A stretch of DNA of 64,000 nt from positions 24,840,501-24,904,500 of the forward strand of contig NC_071668.1 in assembly GCF_028554725.1 (NCBI RefSeq), read 5' to 3'. The position numbers and the translations under genes are program-made. Positions 1 through 11,705 of the stretch are shown here, one piece after another. The number at the start of each line of letters is the position of its first letter. The stretch's first letter is position 1. Origin of the DNA: Zeugodacus cucurbitae. Its lineage: Eukaryota; Arthropoda; Insecta; Diptera; Tephritidae. The notes beneath the pieces were generated by a model, which ran no database searches, had not been told where the DNA came from, and worked only from the letters and a program-made list of their open reading frames with translations.

Positions 1-600
1 AGCAGAAGAGTCAACCTCATTACCCTTCGAGTGCAAACAGCAGTCAATACAATTACTAAATGGGCTTCTAAGTGGCGCATTAAATTAACCGCTTTCAAAT
101 CAATGCACGTAGACTTTACTTTAGAAAAACATCATACCATCCCATTTATATAAGGGTACTCCTATACCACATCACAATAAAGCTACCTAGGAATCACCCT
201 AAGCTCCGCTGGAAAGAGCATGTCAAAAAAGGGGTGAGCTTGATGTAAAATTTGCTAAGTTTTACCATCTAGTCGGTAGGAGATCCACGCTTTCAATCAA
301 GTACTAAAGCCAATTTGGGCCTATGGAGCTCAGCAACAGGGTTGTTCAAGTCAAAACTGTATTGCCTGCATTCAGCGCTTCCAAAATAAGGTACTAAGAA
401 GTATAGTTAATGCTCCTTGGTATGTTAGATCTGCTTCACCTTCACCGTAATCTTGGTGTAAATTAAGTAGTAAACGAAATAACCAAACTTGCAAAGGCTT
501 ATACAGCATGTAAATGAAGAGGTATCCAGACTCATCGAAACTGCTGAACAAGAAACATAACTGAAACATAAGAGGCCTTCAGACTTAGCAAGGCAACTGT
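1..600 (+). mobile_element. Jockey-like non-LTR retrotransposon, decayed 3' end of reverse transcriptase ORF
   Basis: Reading the plus strand with several frame changes gives the end of a jockey-clade ORF2 protein. Seen in order: QTAVNTITKWASKWRIKL and HVDFT, then YLGITLSS, RLRWKEHVKKG, VGRRSTLSIK, QRFQNKVLRSIVNAPWYVRS, a HRNLGVN block, and LKHKRPSDLA at the end. These blocks and their order are characteristic of the thumb and C-terminal part of jockey reverse transcriptases. At least three stops or frameshifts interrupt it, so it is not functional. The 5' part lies outside the window. No clear poly(A) tail or target duplication is visible after about 600. Confidence 0.85.
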
Positions 601-2204
601 AACAGCAAATGAATTCCTCTAATATTTAGCTTTTAATCATTATTTTTAACTTATTATAATTGAATTGTTGTTAGTATTTCATCATTGTATACCAGGTACA
701 ATTGTAATAAAAAAATTGCAATTTTTTAAATTTTGTTTGTATAATCGTAAAATGTAATCCTACTGCAACTGTTGCCCGAATAATTTTACTGCCAACTATT
801 CTTCAGTTGCCTTACACATTGAGTTGTAAAAAAATTGAAGTAAATTGAACCTTTTATGTTCTTAGCTTAACCTCAATACAATTAAATTGACTAATTGCAG
901 TATTACTATTTATATTAAACAAAATTGAACTTTAAAAATGATGAGAGGTTTTAGTGTAGCTGTATTATTTTACTACTAATTATTCAAACTAAATTGGGAA
1001 AATTACAAAATTATTTTAATTGTCTAAGTTAATTGAGCCAAAATTTCCAAATATTCAATATTGGAAATTGAGAAATTTTTTTAATAACATGGCCATGTCT
1101 ATTTAATATTTAAGAGATAATCAGATCTAAGTCATGATCGGATCATAAATTTTTGTGTGCTTATATTAACGTTAACAGAAATATGCAAGACCAAAAAAAA
1201 TATTATAAATTTTAAGAATCAAAAAAATAATCACAGCGACTGACCTCATCTTCTAGTGACCTAAATTTTTGTTTAGGTATCAAATTAAGTAAAGGTATTT
1301 ATATTTTTATTTCAGAGTCAGTTGTTTTGTATGAGAAGACCATAAGAATCATTAAAACGTATTTATTTCTAAATTTAGCAAGAGTTCTTCGTTATAACAT
1401 AGAAACGTCAAATATTCCGATAAGCTCGCATTTAATAATAGCTGTCATCGATCTCTCTAGCGTCCTGAAAAATCATACTAAGAAAAGGGCCTCACAATAT
1501 TTGTAATATTTACACACATTATTTTTTTCCGAAGTAGTGCTTTCATATAACTTTGCGATACTTAATGGGCCGAAATATGTTTATGCGAAGTTCACATCTT
1601 ACCACTTTGTAAACTGACAATATTGTTGTTGGTCATTGGTATACGAATTCTATATATATCAGCTAGAAGAATAACTTAACATTCCATAATCTTTAGATCT
1701 TTTATTGGTGAAAACCTCTATCCTTTTAGAATTAATCAAATTCAATACAAACTATACTATATTATTTCAATGTTTTGTTGGAAATTATTGTTGCATTCCT
1801 CAACACATGTTATTAAGAATTTAAAAATTTATTTTTAATAAATAATGTATATAAAGTTGCAATGAGTATGCAACTACAGCTTTAACTGTGACACTGTGCA
1901 AGTGTGTAGAAATGTGTGTGTGTCTGTATGCGATGTGCATGCTCAAGTGCAGTCACGATATTCAAGTACAGAAATAATTTTCATGTCACGTACAGGCAGC
2001 GAAATAAAATCATTTCATTTCTGAAATCTCTTTTTCCTATCATATCTAACAAAAAAGAAACCACATGGAGACAAGTGTTGCTGAACTTGGTGTGAATGTT
2101 TTCTATTATATTCTTAAATTGTGGCATACAATGACTACCGAAATTATTGTTTGAAAATTTTTTAGTGTTGTGTTGTTCGAGGTACGACTTAGGCAAAATA
2201 TTTA
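601..2204. other. AT-rich intergenic DNA without recognisable gene
   Basis: Dense A/T homopolymer runs, a short GT tract near 1910-1930 and frequent stops in all frames. The one open frame (1981-2196, minus) resembles nothing I recognise and is probably chance. Confidence 0.6.
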
Positions 2205-2835
2205 TCTATAATATAAAAATGAATCGCAAAATGTGTTGCTAAGCGCATAACTCGAGAACCACTGAACCGATTTCGCAAATTCTTTGTTTAGAATGTTTTC
2301 AGAGGTACCGGGATGGTTCTTAAGGCGGAAAAAATTAGAAAAATTGCTTGAAAAAGTCTTAAATCCACAATTTTCTAATCACCCATACAAACAATTTGTG
2401 TCGTTAGTCTCGAAAAAAGTCGAGAAGGGCCAAACCGATCTGGCTAATTTTAGTTTTGAGATATTTATGGGAGGCCAGGGAAGGATTAGAAAGTAAGTAT
2501 ATATCGAAAAATTGTGAGGAAGATAACAAAAAGATGATTTTATTTGAATTGACAACAAAATTAAAAAAAAAACAAAAAAATAATAATATTTTGAAAGTTG
2601 TCATTGTTGCTTTGTTCAATTGTATGAGGCTGTGTCGATAGCCCAAAACAAGTAGGGAAAGGCAACCGAATATTTATACTCCCGCAATTTATTGACACAT
2701 TGACACATAAACACACAATTTGAAATAAAGTCCAATAGAATAACGAAAATCAGCATATATAGTACATGAGGGTTGAGGTTATCCTGAACCGATTTCACTC
2801 ATTTTCAACGCCCAGTTATAATGGGGATAGTAGGC

Positions 2836-3510
2836 AGACAAACGGCAATTCGGCCTTGAAATTACTCCTAAATTGCAAATCAACGAAACACCAGTCTGCA
2901 AAATCGCCAAAAAAACGAGATATATAGAAGATTTTCCAGATATTCAAGTCGCTGGAGGTACTGCACAGGACTTTAAAAGATCTACGCGACAACGAAAATA
3001 TTTTTGGTGAAGTCATGATTCTGTTGGCAGGTGATTTTCGCCAGACTATTCCTGGATCAACTGTTGCTGACGAACTAATCACATTCCTAAAATCATCTAA
3101 TTTGTGGCGACACATAAAGAATCGCCAATTAAAAAATAACATACGAGTGTTTTTCCAAAAATATCATACTGCGAATGTAGAAATAGTTGAAAATGGTAGC
3201 GACGCAGTTGACACCTCGATGGATTAATAACATTTTTAACGGGTTTCTGTCACTTCATGGCCTCGAAAGAGGAGCTTATTAATCGTGTTTTTGCTGACAT
3301 GAAACCATAATATAATAAACATAAATGGCTGATTGAATGACCTACATATATTGGTGGTAAAAAAACAAGGATCTCTTTGATCTTAATGCGGCAATTTAGA
3401 ATTTCGAATTCTCCTTTAAAGTTGACACAGCTACAAACCAGGATGACGTATTCAATTATCCCACAGACTATTTTAAATTGCTGTACTATCCACACTCACT
3501 TGCAATTAAG
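2836..3510 (+). pseudogene. Helitron PIF1-like helicase remnant
   Basis: Several frames together show collinear blocks of the Helitron helicase: an upstream stretch around 2860-2930 (LKLLLNLQINETP), KSLEVLHRTLKDLRDN, then MILLAGDFRQT at 3015-3047 (the motif normally continuing as RQTLPVIP), SNLWRHIKN, KEELINRVF near 3265, and finally DDVFNYPTDYFKLL followed by PHSLAIK ending at 3510. The residues between RQT and PG are partly deleted compared with the copy at 45.7 kb. Frameshifts and stops separate the blocks, so no protein is made. The identification rests on the family's conserved block order. Confidence 0.8.
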
Positions 3511-3812
3511 TAGTGTGAGTTGTCATCACGCTGCGTAACATAAATCAACATCAAACTTTGATTTGAAACAAGACTGGCTGTGAAGAAGGTAATCAATATC
3601 GTCACCAAAGCCAAGATAAAGCCAACTATGAAATTTGGTCATTTGTTTCTTTCTTCAATATACGATTAAAAAAATCAAAGTTTTACAAATTATGATGATT
3701 TACGCTTAACACAGATCCTCAATAATGTCTATCAATCATTTTAAAATTTGATTTCGTAAGAATTTTTTCTCTGCATTGAAAGATTTACTAATTTAATGTA
3801 TAGTATACATTA

Positions 3813-3842
3813 GCCACAAAAACGTGTGGCAGGGTCTGCTAG
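3813..3842 (+). other. Helitron 3' terminal hairpin and CTAG end
   Basis: A 6-bp stem (GCCACA/TGTGGC) with a 6-nt loop is followed 8 nt later by CTAG and then a host T. In Helitrons such a hairpin signals the end of rolling-circle transfer. The same hairpin and tail recur at 46233-46262. Confidence 0.8.
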
Positions 3843-6829
3843 TTTATAATAAAGGAAATATAAAGCGATTGGGCTCATTTTTTTATATGCTATACAATTC
3901 AATTCAATACATTAATATAGGAAGCACATAGTATTATGTAATATTTTACAGGATCTTACAAAGCAAATTTGTTTCAAATAAGACAATCGGTGAAGGCGGT
4001 CCACAAAGTGGGCTTTTACAACTGATCCACAAGTAAGCCTAACGTAAGGGATACAGCCCTTGCAATCAAATAAAATTTGAATTTCTTACTTATGGGGTTA
4101 CATGGGTTTCGTCGGTTCAAAAAATCGATTTTTTTGTTTTTTGGATTATTATTAATCTACAACATCTCAGGAATATTATCATAAATTTCTGATCTGAATA
4201 ATAGTTTCGGAGATACAGCCTTTGGAAGGTGTGCGCTCAAATTTGACCGAAATTTTTATTTTTTTTTTGGAAAAATGTCTGCCAAATTCCAATTTTTACT
4301 TTTTTTTTTTTTTCGTTCAAACACGAGTTTATGGTCTCACCTAAAACACTTTTTTTGTTTTTCTTTTTATTTTGTATGCTCCTGTCAGGAGTTATGCTGA
4401 CAACGCGGACGCACCTTTTTTCCGAGGGGTCACTGGAAATGACGTCACAGTGGAGGAGCTTTAATTTTTTTTTTCAAAATTTCAGAAATTATTCTTTTAG
4501 TATGTATCTATGAGACAGAAAAAAGTTCGAAATAAATAAATAGTTTTTTACATAGAAAAAAAATATTGAATATATGCCATTTATCTGATAGTTTAATGTT
4601 TGAGTGCCTTTGAAAAATGTTGTAAAATTGTATTATATGTTTATTTATTATAGCCTTTTCGCACAGCTAAACTAATTTAGTACATTAAGAATATAATTGA
4701 GTAACCAGTTTTTCCTATTCGCACTGCCGGCTGTCTCGATTAACGATACAGTTTTTGCCATACTTCAGAAGTTGGTAAAATGAAAACAGTTCGCAATTGA
4801 ATGCGCTTTTTCTGGTGTATATTACCCATTAATACGAAACTATAATTAAAGTGCGTCTAATTGTTTGTACATTGTACGCGGAGAATGTTGCTTCAGAACG
4901 TCATGGAATAATTTGTCTCTAACATGAAAAACAAAAAAACAATGCATGCGAAATATTTGCATATACCAGGTTGTAAATCCTGCAGAATCTGCGGCAATGC
5001 CAAAATTTTACAGCCGGAAATTGAAAATTTGTTTTTGAAAATATTTGCCTTCGGTAGAGTACTTCTTTATCGAGATTTGATGATCAGCGCGTCAAGTTCG
5101 GTAACTAATAGAATCTGCAATTTTCTGTAATAATGGTGCATTGTAATCCTTCTATAGCATATAAGTATTCAATATCCTAATATATAATATGTTTATTTAA
5201 AAATAGTTTTTTTGTTATCTTGGAAATTTAAATCTCAAAACAACTCATTGTATTTTAGAGTAAGCAAGTCAAAACCCTACCTAAAATGAGTGATTTTAAT
5301 CTTCTGCTAGGTATGTACGAGATTTTATCACTAATTCTATTTTAAGTCATACTACAAATATTTTTAGATCAAATTCATTGCTATATATGATTAGTTTTTG
5401 TAGTGACTGTGCATCTTAAAAATTGCATATACGATTATATTTGTTTATTTCCTTAACATTGCATACGGTCATTTATACCATTCAATAATAAATAAATTTT
5501 ATTTGTTTCTCTTATTTGAATGCCCAATTTTATTATGTACACATGTATTTTCGTTTGGAATTCGTAATTTGCTTGTTTTGTTCGCTTGGCTCGTGTTTCG
5601 TATTTGAGCTGTTTTGTTTTTATGTTCACATAAAAAACACAACTTTATGTTTAACTAAAACAATACGTGTGTAACAATGTGACTGCAATTTGTAGGCGCA
5701 CTTGTATGTATTTACAGACACACGCACATGTATCTAAACAAACATTGTCGAACATTTTTGTCTGAGCATTACTTGTTGTTGTTTATGTACGTTTTTTTTT
5801 GTACTCGTATTACAGCAAAAACAACAATTATTTATTTGCTCATTTTGGTTTTGTTTGTATCTTCATTGCTCCGAAGTGATCTTATTTGACCAACAACAAT
5901 AGCAGCAACAACAACGATTACTGCTCCTTGCAGTATGTCACGCCGTGTCAGTGTTGTCGAGTCTTACGCAAGCACCGCTATGAGAAGATGCCGAACGACG
6001 CACGCACAAGCTGCCCTTGGTTTTGGCTCAGCTGCAGCAGCGCTTGCCAACTTCAGCAAAACATTACCAATTGTTGTATATTGTTGTAGTACTGTTATTC
6101 TTGACCATCTGTTTGGACAATGCCACAAGCTTTAATGTGTAGTTGAACATAAATGACCAAAGGAAATCATATGAACTCACGCACACACACACTCTCACAC
6201 GAACATATGCATGTGTGTATAAGAATTCATGTGAACCACATTGCTTATGGGTTTATGTGACATGGCATTGTTGCAGCTTCGTCTGGAGTATGAAATTGTT
6301 GCTGCTTTATATTCCCTGTTGTAATGATTTGGTTATTTCAACAGCATCAGCAGATATTTGGCTATTCTCGTAGACAACCGCTCGGTTTTCTCGATGTCTC
6401 TTTAAAGGGAGGCTGATAGGGCTTGCAGGCACTGGAACAAGTCACGGACACAAATTGCGTCAGACACTCATATCATATCATATAATATACCCGTAGCTAA
6501 AGACCTACCCAGCAGCGAAAACTGGCTCAAAGCTTCAGTGAAGACCCATTGATTATGTAGATCACTGAAAGAACTTTACTTTTCTCTAATTTATACCTGT
6601 GATACTTCTAAAATGTAGTAGTTTAGATAACATTATTGGAAACTCAAAGGCACACGAAGACTGCATTATTCTTGAACTTTTAAAAACTTTCTTGCAGGAA
6701 CATGAAAAGCTTTGCGCGCGATGGCTGCCGCTTTCCCACTAAAGAAAACGGTTTATTCCCGAAAAAACGATATCATTCAGACTCCCTTAGAGTTACTGAT
6801 TATATAATAAATGTAAATAATAAATTTTA
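3843..6829. other. Intergenic DNA, no supportable gene
   Basis: AT-rich. A stretch beginning near 4088 (GGGGTTACATGGGTTTCGTC) and running to about 4515 has the look of a dispersed repeat, but I found no matching opposite terminus. An ORF of 68 codons at 4924-5130 contains CKSCRICGNAK, which is suggestive of a zinc-knuckle pattern but too short to name. The 5886-6135 stretch is open in two frames because of CAA/CAG-rich composition. CA-type microsatellite occurs near 6180-6215. Confidence 0.5.
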
Positions 6830-7335
6830 CTAGCTGGTCCAGCGGTCCGACTTAAAGGCAATAAATGAGCTGATTTTGGATGTTATTAAGTTAATTTTAT
6901 TATTTGGGTGGTCTTGTGATTTGTTAATTTTTATAGCGAATGCAAGACGAATCTAAAATTGAATCGTTTAAACTGAAATGGCATATCGATTGGGATAATC
7001 TGAGAACTCCTCAGATTCGAACTTTTCTTTGATTATAATCGCGTAGATAACATTGTTCAACAATTTTCTTACTACCAAACGCGTCCCGTTGAATGGCTTT
7101 GGTTATTTTAAGTTTCGAAGCATGATTACTACGGAACCAACTTTTAGTCGTAAATTGTGTGGTGGTAAGCTAGGCACATCCAAGGAGTTTAAAAAGTCAA
7201 TTGGATAGTTGATAGCTTCATGTTCATTTAATACACAGTCAATAGATTTGAATGAATGATGTGTCCCAATGATCTCATTCTGAATTATGTATTTTAAGTC
7301 ATCTACATTTTTATTCGTGGCCGCCAAATTGCTGA
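6830..7335 (-). mobile_element. Helitron 3' remnant with helicase C-terminus (minus strand)
   Basis: Minus-strand reading from about 7327 gives KNVDDLKYIIQNEI, then SFKSIDCVLNEHEAINYPID, FLNSLDVPSLPPHNLRLKVG and IMLRNL, then FNGTRL, followed in shifted frames by DMPFQFKRF and RLAFAIKINKSQD. This is the conserved C-terminal series of Helitron helicases, where the last block is normally RLAFAMTINKSQGQ. CTAG followed by T (read on minus) occurs at 6833-6830, about 50 bp past the last block, and fits a Helitron 3' end. The upstream part is cut by a family A repeat at about 7330. At least two frameshifts make it a relic. Confidence 0.8.
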
Positions 7336-7833
7336 TTTTTTTACAAAATGGAAAATGGGCGTGGTGTCGCCCACTTATGGGTTAAAAACCAGATCTCAGG
7401 AACTACTCGACCAATTCGAATGAAATTTGGTATATACTATTTTCTTTGAATTTTGAATTCCATCTGATTGCTTCTCTTGATAATGTACACATTAAGAACC
7501 AATGAATATAGCGGAGTAAAACTTTACACAAATACTGCATATCATCTCTGGCTTCACTTGTGAAAAAATTGTCGAAATCTGAGTATAACTATTCAAGGCC
7601 TCAGATATCGAACATGATGAACTCAGCTCCGAAAATATGATTAAATCTCTCAGATAATTTTATGTAATTCAGAGGAATTTTTTTTCTTATAATAGTGTGT
7701 CTCTGTGTCCTCTATTAAACTTTATGTCAAATTTATGGATAAATTTGTGAGTTATTTTCTTAAACTATGTCAATAAATTGAGAGAGTATAAAATGTTTGG
7801 TTGCACCCGAACTTAACCTTTCCTTACTTGTTT
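7330..7833 (+). repeat. Dispersed repeat family A, copy A1 (3' half)
   Basis: Begins with the GGGCGTGG...CGCCCACTTATGGGT block shared with the copy at 9178-10299, and ends with GAGAGTATAAAATG and an ACCCGAACTTAACC...TTACTTGTTT tail that matches the 3' tail of that copy. It truncates the Helitron relic at 6830-7335. Confidence 0.75.
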
Positions 7834-8497
7834 ATACCACATCCTATGTCCTGCCCCCGGTTCGGGTTCTCCTTGAGTTATAAGTAGTGTAACTAACACG
7901 ACTTTCTTTTATATATATAGATATGAATATGTATTTATACATAAATCCATACTTCGTAACTGTAAACGAATATTTTGTAAAACGTTCCCTGCTTCTCTTT
8001 CTTACCAACAAATTGTGTGGAAGCTGCTTAAGTGAAGCTTTCATCATTTTCCCTACTGGGTACTTAACAAGAGCGCTCATTAGCACAAAAGCTTATGTTC
8101 AGTTATCTGTATATTGTGGTAAGTTTATGTTGCAAGGATATTCAATTAAAATAACAAATTGACAGCTTCAGCTTTAGATGTCTTCAAAAGCTCTTTTGCG
8201 GACAGTAAATGAGCACTTCACAAATGTGAATTCACACCTAGTAAAATATGTTCAACAGTCTTTATGAACATTTACATGTATGTAAGTATAACCTTGTAAA
8301 AGTAAATTATATGCATGAATTATTTTGGTATAAACGAAGATTTTTATGTAAACAAACATACATATATTCACTGAAAGCACACTTATATAAACCATGCGAT
8401 TTATTTTATGTTCGAATGTAGTCGTTGTATAACGTAAAAAACTTATTTTATATTTGAGATATTTTTCTTTAAGTTCACACTCAATTTATTTGGACCG
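7834..8497. other. Intergenic DNA between family A copies
   Basis: Overlapping opposite-strand ORFs of about 80 codons at 7844-8162 resemble nothing I recognise. No splice structure or conserved motif was found. Confidence 0.45.
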
Positions 8498-8605
8498 TTT
8501 TTATACTCTCGCAGCATGTTGCACAGATAATAATAGTTTCGTCCAACAGGCGGTTGTTAGTAGCACCTAAAACTTAACGAGTTAGATAAACAATTATATA
8601 TATGA
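8498..8605 (+). repeat. Dispersed repeat family A, copy A2 (5' fragment)
   Basis: Starts with TTTTATACTCTCGC, like the 5' terminus of copy A4, followed by a diverged 5' segment. It is cut off by the oppositely oriented copy A3. Confidence 0.6.
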
Positions 8606-9165
8606 CAAGTAAGGGCTAAGTTCGGGTGAAACCACGCGAGAGAACATACAATTTGACCCGGATAATCGGAATAAAATCCACAAGAAAACAAAACTGGTTA
8701 TATACATACATACTATGGGAATTGGGGTAATTTCTAAACCGATTTCAACTACATATTTTTGTCAGCAAGCTATATTATATCAAAGATTTTACGTTCAATT
8801 AATTTTGCTAAGATATTTCACATACTATGTATTAAGATATATATGTAATGTATAAAGTCCACCGGTAGTTTGAAAATCCGAATTTAAAGTATATGGTGCT
8901 AGTGGGAATATTGGCCTAATTTTTCCCATTTTTGTCATAGACGCACACTGTTAGAAATAAAGTATTTGTTCAACGTTTTGTTCCGATATCTTCACCGGTG
9001 CTTAACTTATGTATATATAGTAGTTCTAGTATACATAGTATAAACTATAGAATTGGGAAAATGATCCACATCGAATTTCGTTAAAATCGGAGTAGCTTCT
9101 GAGATATGCTTTTAGATCCATTAGTGGACAGAGCCCTTCTGTGTCATCTTACAATGAAATTTAAG
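8606..9165 (-). repeat. Dispersed repeat family A, copy A3 (reversed)
   Basis: Begins with ACAAGTAAGGGCTAAGTTCG, the reverse complement of the conserved family A 3' tail. It ends near GAGATATGCTTTTAGATCCA, matching the reversed body of the family (compare 28045-28075). It is diverged and shortened. Confidence 0.65.
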
Positions 9166-9177
9166 GCCTTTAGTGTT

Positions 9178-10299
9178 TTTATACTCTCGCAACAAAGTTG
9201 CTACGAGAGTATTATAGTTTTGTCCACATAACGGATGTCTGTTTGTCCGTCCGTCTGTCCGTCCGTCCGTCCGTGCAAGCTGTAACTTGAGTAAAAATTG
9301 GGATATCTTAATGAAACTTGGAACACGTATTTCTTGGCACCATAAGAAGGTTAAGTTCTAAAATGGGCGTAATCGGACCACTACCACACCCACAAAATGG
9401 CGAAAACCGAAAACACATAAAGTGTCATAACTAAGCCTATTGAAATAAAATTTAGTATGAAGGATCGCACTATGAAGGGGCATATTTGGATGTAACTTTT
9501 TTGGGGAAGTGGGCGTGGCCCCGCCCCCAAATCGGTTATTTGTATATATCTCGCAAACCAATTAAGATATATAAACCAATCTTTCTGCAGTCGGTTCTCT
9601 TACGTACGTCACCATACATCATGAAAATAGATGAAATCGGATAATAACCACGCCCACCTCCCATACAAAGGTTAGGTTGAAAATTACTAAAAGTGGGTTA
9701 TCTCACTAACGAAAAACGTCAGAAACACTAAGTTTCACATAAGAAATGGCAGATGGAAGCTGCACTGAGATTTTTTTACAAAATTGAAAATGGGCGTGGC
9801 GTCGCCCACTTATGGGTCAAAAACCATATCTCAGGAACTACTAGACCGATTTCAGTGAAACTTGGTTTGTAATAGTTTCCTTACATCCCAATGATATGTT
9901 GTGAAAATAGGCCAAATCGCTTCACAACCACGCCTACTTCCTATATACCAGAACTTTGAAGACGATCTGAATCGTTTACTTTACAATATATAAAGTAAGC
10001 ACTAGTGAAGATATCGGTGCATAACTTTGCCTAAATACTATGTTAATAGTGTGGCAGCCCCATTCTAAAAATCGCCGAAATCGGACCATAGGTTTTTAGG
10101 CCCCATATATTGAACACGAGGACCTCGGTGCTTCTACCCTAATATTATGGTTTCCAACTTTCAATGGACTTTATACAATATATATGACGAATATGTGGGT
10201 CAAATTGTGTATTATATAATGTAAATAAAGTTAAATAAATAAATTGCGAGAGTATAAAATGTTCGGTTACACCCGAACTTAGCCCTTCCTTACTTGTTT
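9178..10299 (+). repeat. Dispersed repeat family A, full-length reference copy A4
   Basis: About 1.12 kb. The 5' end is TTTATACTCTCGCAA; the exact inverse, TTGCGAGAGTATAAA, lies at 10244-10258, followed by a conserved 40-bp tail containing a small TTCGG/CCGAA hairpin and ending TTACTTGTTT. A further hairpin at 9181-9212 pairs ATACTCTCG with CGAGAGTAT. A GTCC-rich microsatellite occurs at about 9243-9275. No transposase or reverse transcriptase frame was found. The 15-bp inverse ends suggest a non-autonomous DNA element, but the conserved sequence outside the 3' inverse repeat argues against a simple TIR element, so its class is left open. Confidence 0.75.
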
Positions 10300-10317
10300 C
10301 TTACTAAATTAAATCAT

Positions 10318-10563
10318 TTTTAGGCGTTTTCAACTTAACTTTTGTATGCGGGCTTAGTTATAATCCGATTTCCCATTTTTATACTGTATAAGGAAGTGGC
10401 TTAAGGAAACGTTCCTAGATAGTTTGGTTAATATAGCTTTAGTATTTTACGAGATATGTACCAAAAACTTAGTAGGGGGCGAGGCCATGCTCGCTTTTCC
10501 CAAAAATTCCATCAAATATCCATCCCTAGTGTGATCCTATGTACCAAATTTTGCTTTCAGTTT
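10318..10563 (-). repeat. Dispersed repeat family A, copy A5 (reversed fragment)
   Basis: Shares TTTTGTATGCGGGCTTAG, GGAAGTGGCT, ATATAGCT, GAGATATGTACC and TTAGTAGGGGGCG with the reversed copy at 28205-28400, in the same orientation. It abuts the non-LTR relic that follows. Confidence 0.7.
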
Positions 10564-11287
10564 TAACAGGATTGAATGCGGAGAAGACCGATCTGCTTCT
10601 CTTTACAAGGAAATACGAAATTCCTCCATGGATGTACCCCTTATTAAATGGAACGTAACTCTCACCGAAGGACCGCACTAAGTACCTAGGGGTAGCCTTG
10701 GACAGCAAACAGCTTTGGAGTAGTAGGCGCGTTCGAAGTTAGGTGTATGGTGTAAGGCAGCCTTTCAAACTACCGAATTTCAAGCGGAGGTGTTTGCTAT
10801 TGAGAAAGCCGCAGAGCTAGCATTCAGTGCAACAGCCAGTTACTCTAAAGTTGATATCTATGTAGACAGTCAAGCAGCTACCAAGGCAATAGCCTCGTAT
10901 CATATCTCTGCCAAAAGTGTATTGAGAACCAGCGTGGCAGTGGACAGAGTTGCTAGGAACAAGTGGCTACACTTCTACTGGGTGCCAGGTCACAAAGGCA
11001 TTGAGGGCAATGAGATTGTAGCTAGTCTATTGCCAAAAGTGGTGTAAAACTGTCATACGGAAACATCCAAACCGACATTGATAAACCCATGTATTGTCTA
11101 TACGATGATTTAGACAGGAGCATGACAAGGCAGATTACAACGCGCTGGAAAAATATACCGGGTGCAAGAAAGCTAAAGCCATGAGTAAATCGATAGACCA
11201 GAAACATACAAATTTCCTATTGTCGCTCGATAGAAGAAAATGTAGGAACATGATTGGTATTCTCACCGGTCACTGTCTGTATACTTG
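10564..11287 (+). mobile_element. Non-LTR retrotransposon relic, RT end plus RNase H
   Basis: The first part gives GLNAEKTDLLLFTRKYEIP then KYLGVALDSKQLW, a reverse transcriptase C-terminal region. After a deletion, an open frame at 10790-11047 encodes an RNase H domain: FAIEKAAELA, DIYVDSQAATKAI, then HFYWVPGHKGIEGNE. The Asp of DSQAA, a Glu in the first helix and the GNE segment are the usual RNase H active-site neighbourhoods. Downstream, DKPMYCLYDDLDR, QKHTNFLLSLDRRKCRNMIG and LTGHC match the C-terminal domain of I/LOA-like elements and the minus-strand copy at 63.2-63.85 kb. Stops and frame changes show it is dead. It ends at a family A fragment. Confidence 0.8.
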
Positions 11288-11317
11288 CTCTCTCTCTCTC
11301 ATAATCTCTTTGCAATT

Positions 11318-11425
11318 TGTTGCGAGAGTATACAAATTATCAGGCTTAGTTTTAGGTGTTACAAATGATCACTTATCGGTTTATAATTCTCTTTAGTATG
11401 TGCAAAATGTTGCGAGAGTAAAAAG
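11318..11425. repeat. Short family A terminal fragments
   Basis: TTGCGAGAGTATAC and TTGCGAGAGTAAAA occur 80 bp apart and match the family A terminal motif. They break the C-terminal end of the preceding non-LTR relic. Confidence 0.45.
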
Positions 11426-11600
11426 TGAGATTACTGAAATACTGCAACATTTCTTAATAAAATTTGACATTTTAATGATAATATTAGGTTTTGGCACAAT
11501 GCAAATATTGACTAACTAAGATGAACCAGCACACGAACCTTAAAATGCTTATCATTATATTCCAGGAATTGTTTTAATAAATAGCAATATTCGTAGAAAA

Positions 11601-11612
11601 TATATTTATAAG
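11601..11612 (+). promoter_or_regulatory. Possible TATA box of the fibrinogen-related gene
   Basis: TATATTTATAAG lies about 100 bp upstream of the ATG at 11706, with TTTCACTT at 11632-11639 where an initiator could fall. This is an inference from spacing only. Confidence 0.3.
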
Positions 11613-11705
11613 AAGTACACTAAGTAGATTATTTCACTTAAATCCAATCTTCTGAAAGTGTCGGTTCAAATTAAGCACCCTACAATTCTCGCAACTCGCA
11701 GAAAA

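Larger units (their letters stand above)
2205..3842 (+). mobile_element. Helitron, near full-length but non-functional (copy 1)
   Basis: The 5' end begins TCTATAATATAAAAATGAAT immediately after an A. The 3' end is CTAG at 3839-3842 followed by T, preceded by a GCCACA/TGTGGC hairpin at 3813-3830. TC at the start, a CTRR end after a short hairpin, and insertion between A and T are the classical Helitron terminal rules. The interior carries broken PIF1-type helicase coding sequence on the same strand. At about 1.64 kb it is far shorter than an autonomous element, and I see no Rep (HUH) domain, so it is a deleted derivative. Confidence 0.85.

Noticed and set aside
4088..4515. Possible transposon beginning GGGGTTACATGGGTTTCGTC
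   Set aside because: No opposite terminus or coding found, so no element is called.
5886..6135. Two overlapping frames with a good ATG (MSRRVSVVESY...)
   Set aside because: Both frames are open because of CAA/CAG composition. No family resemblance.
9241..9275. GTCC-type microsatellite considered as an independent repeat
   Set aside because: It is an internal part of family A copy A4.
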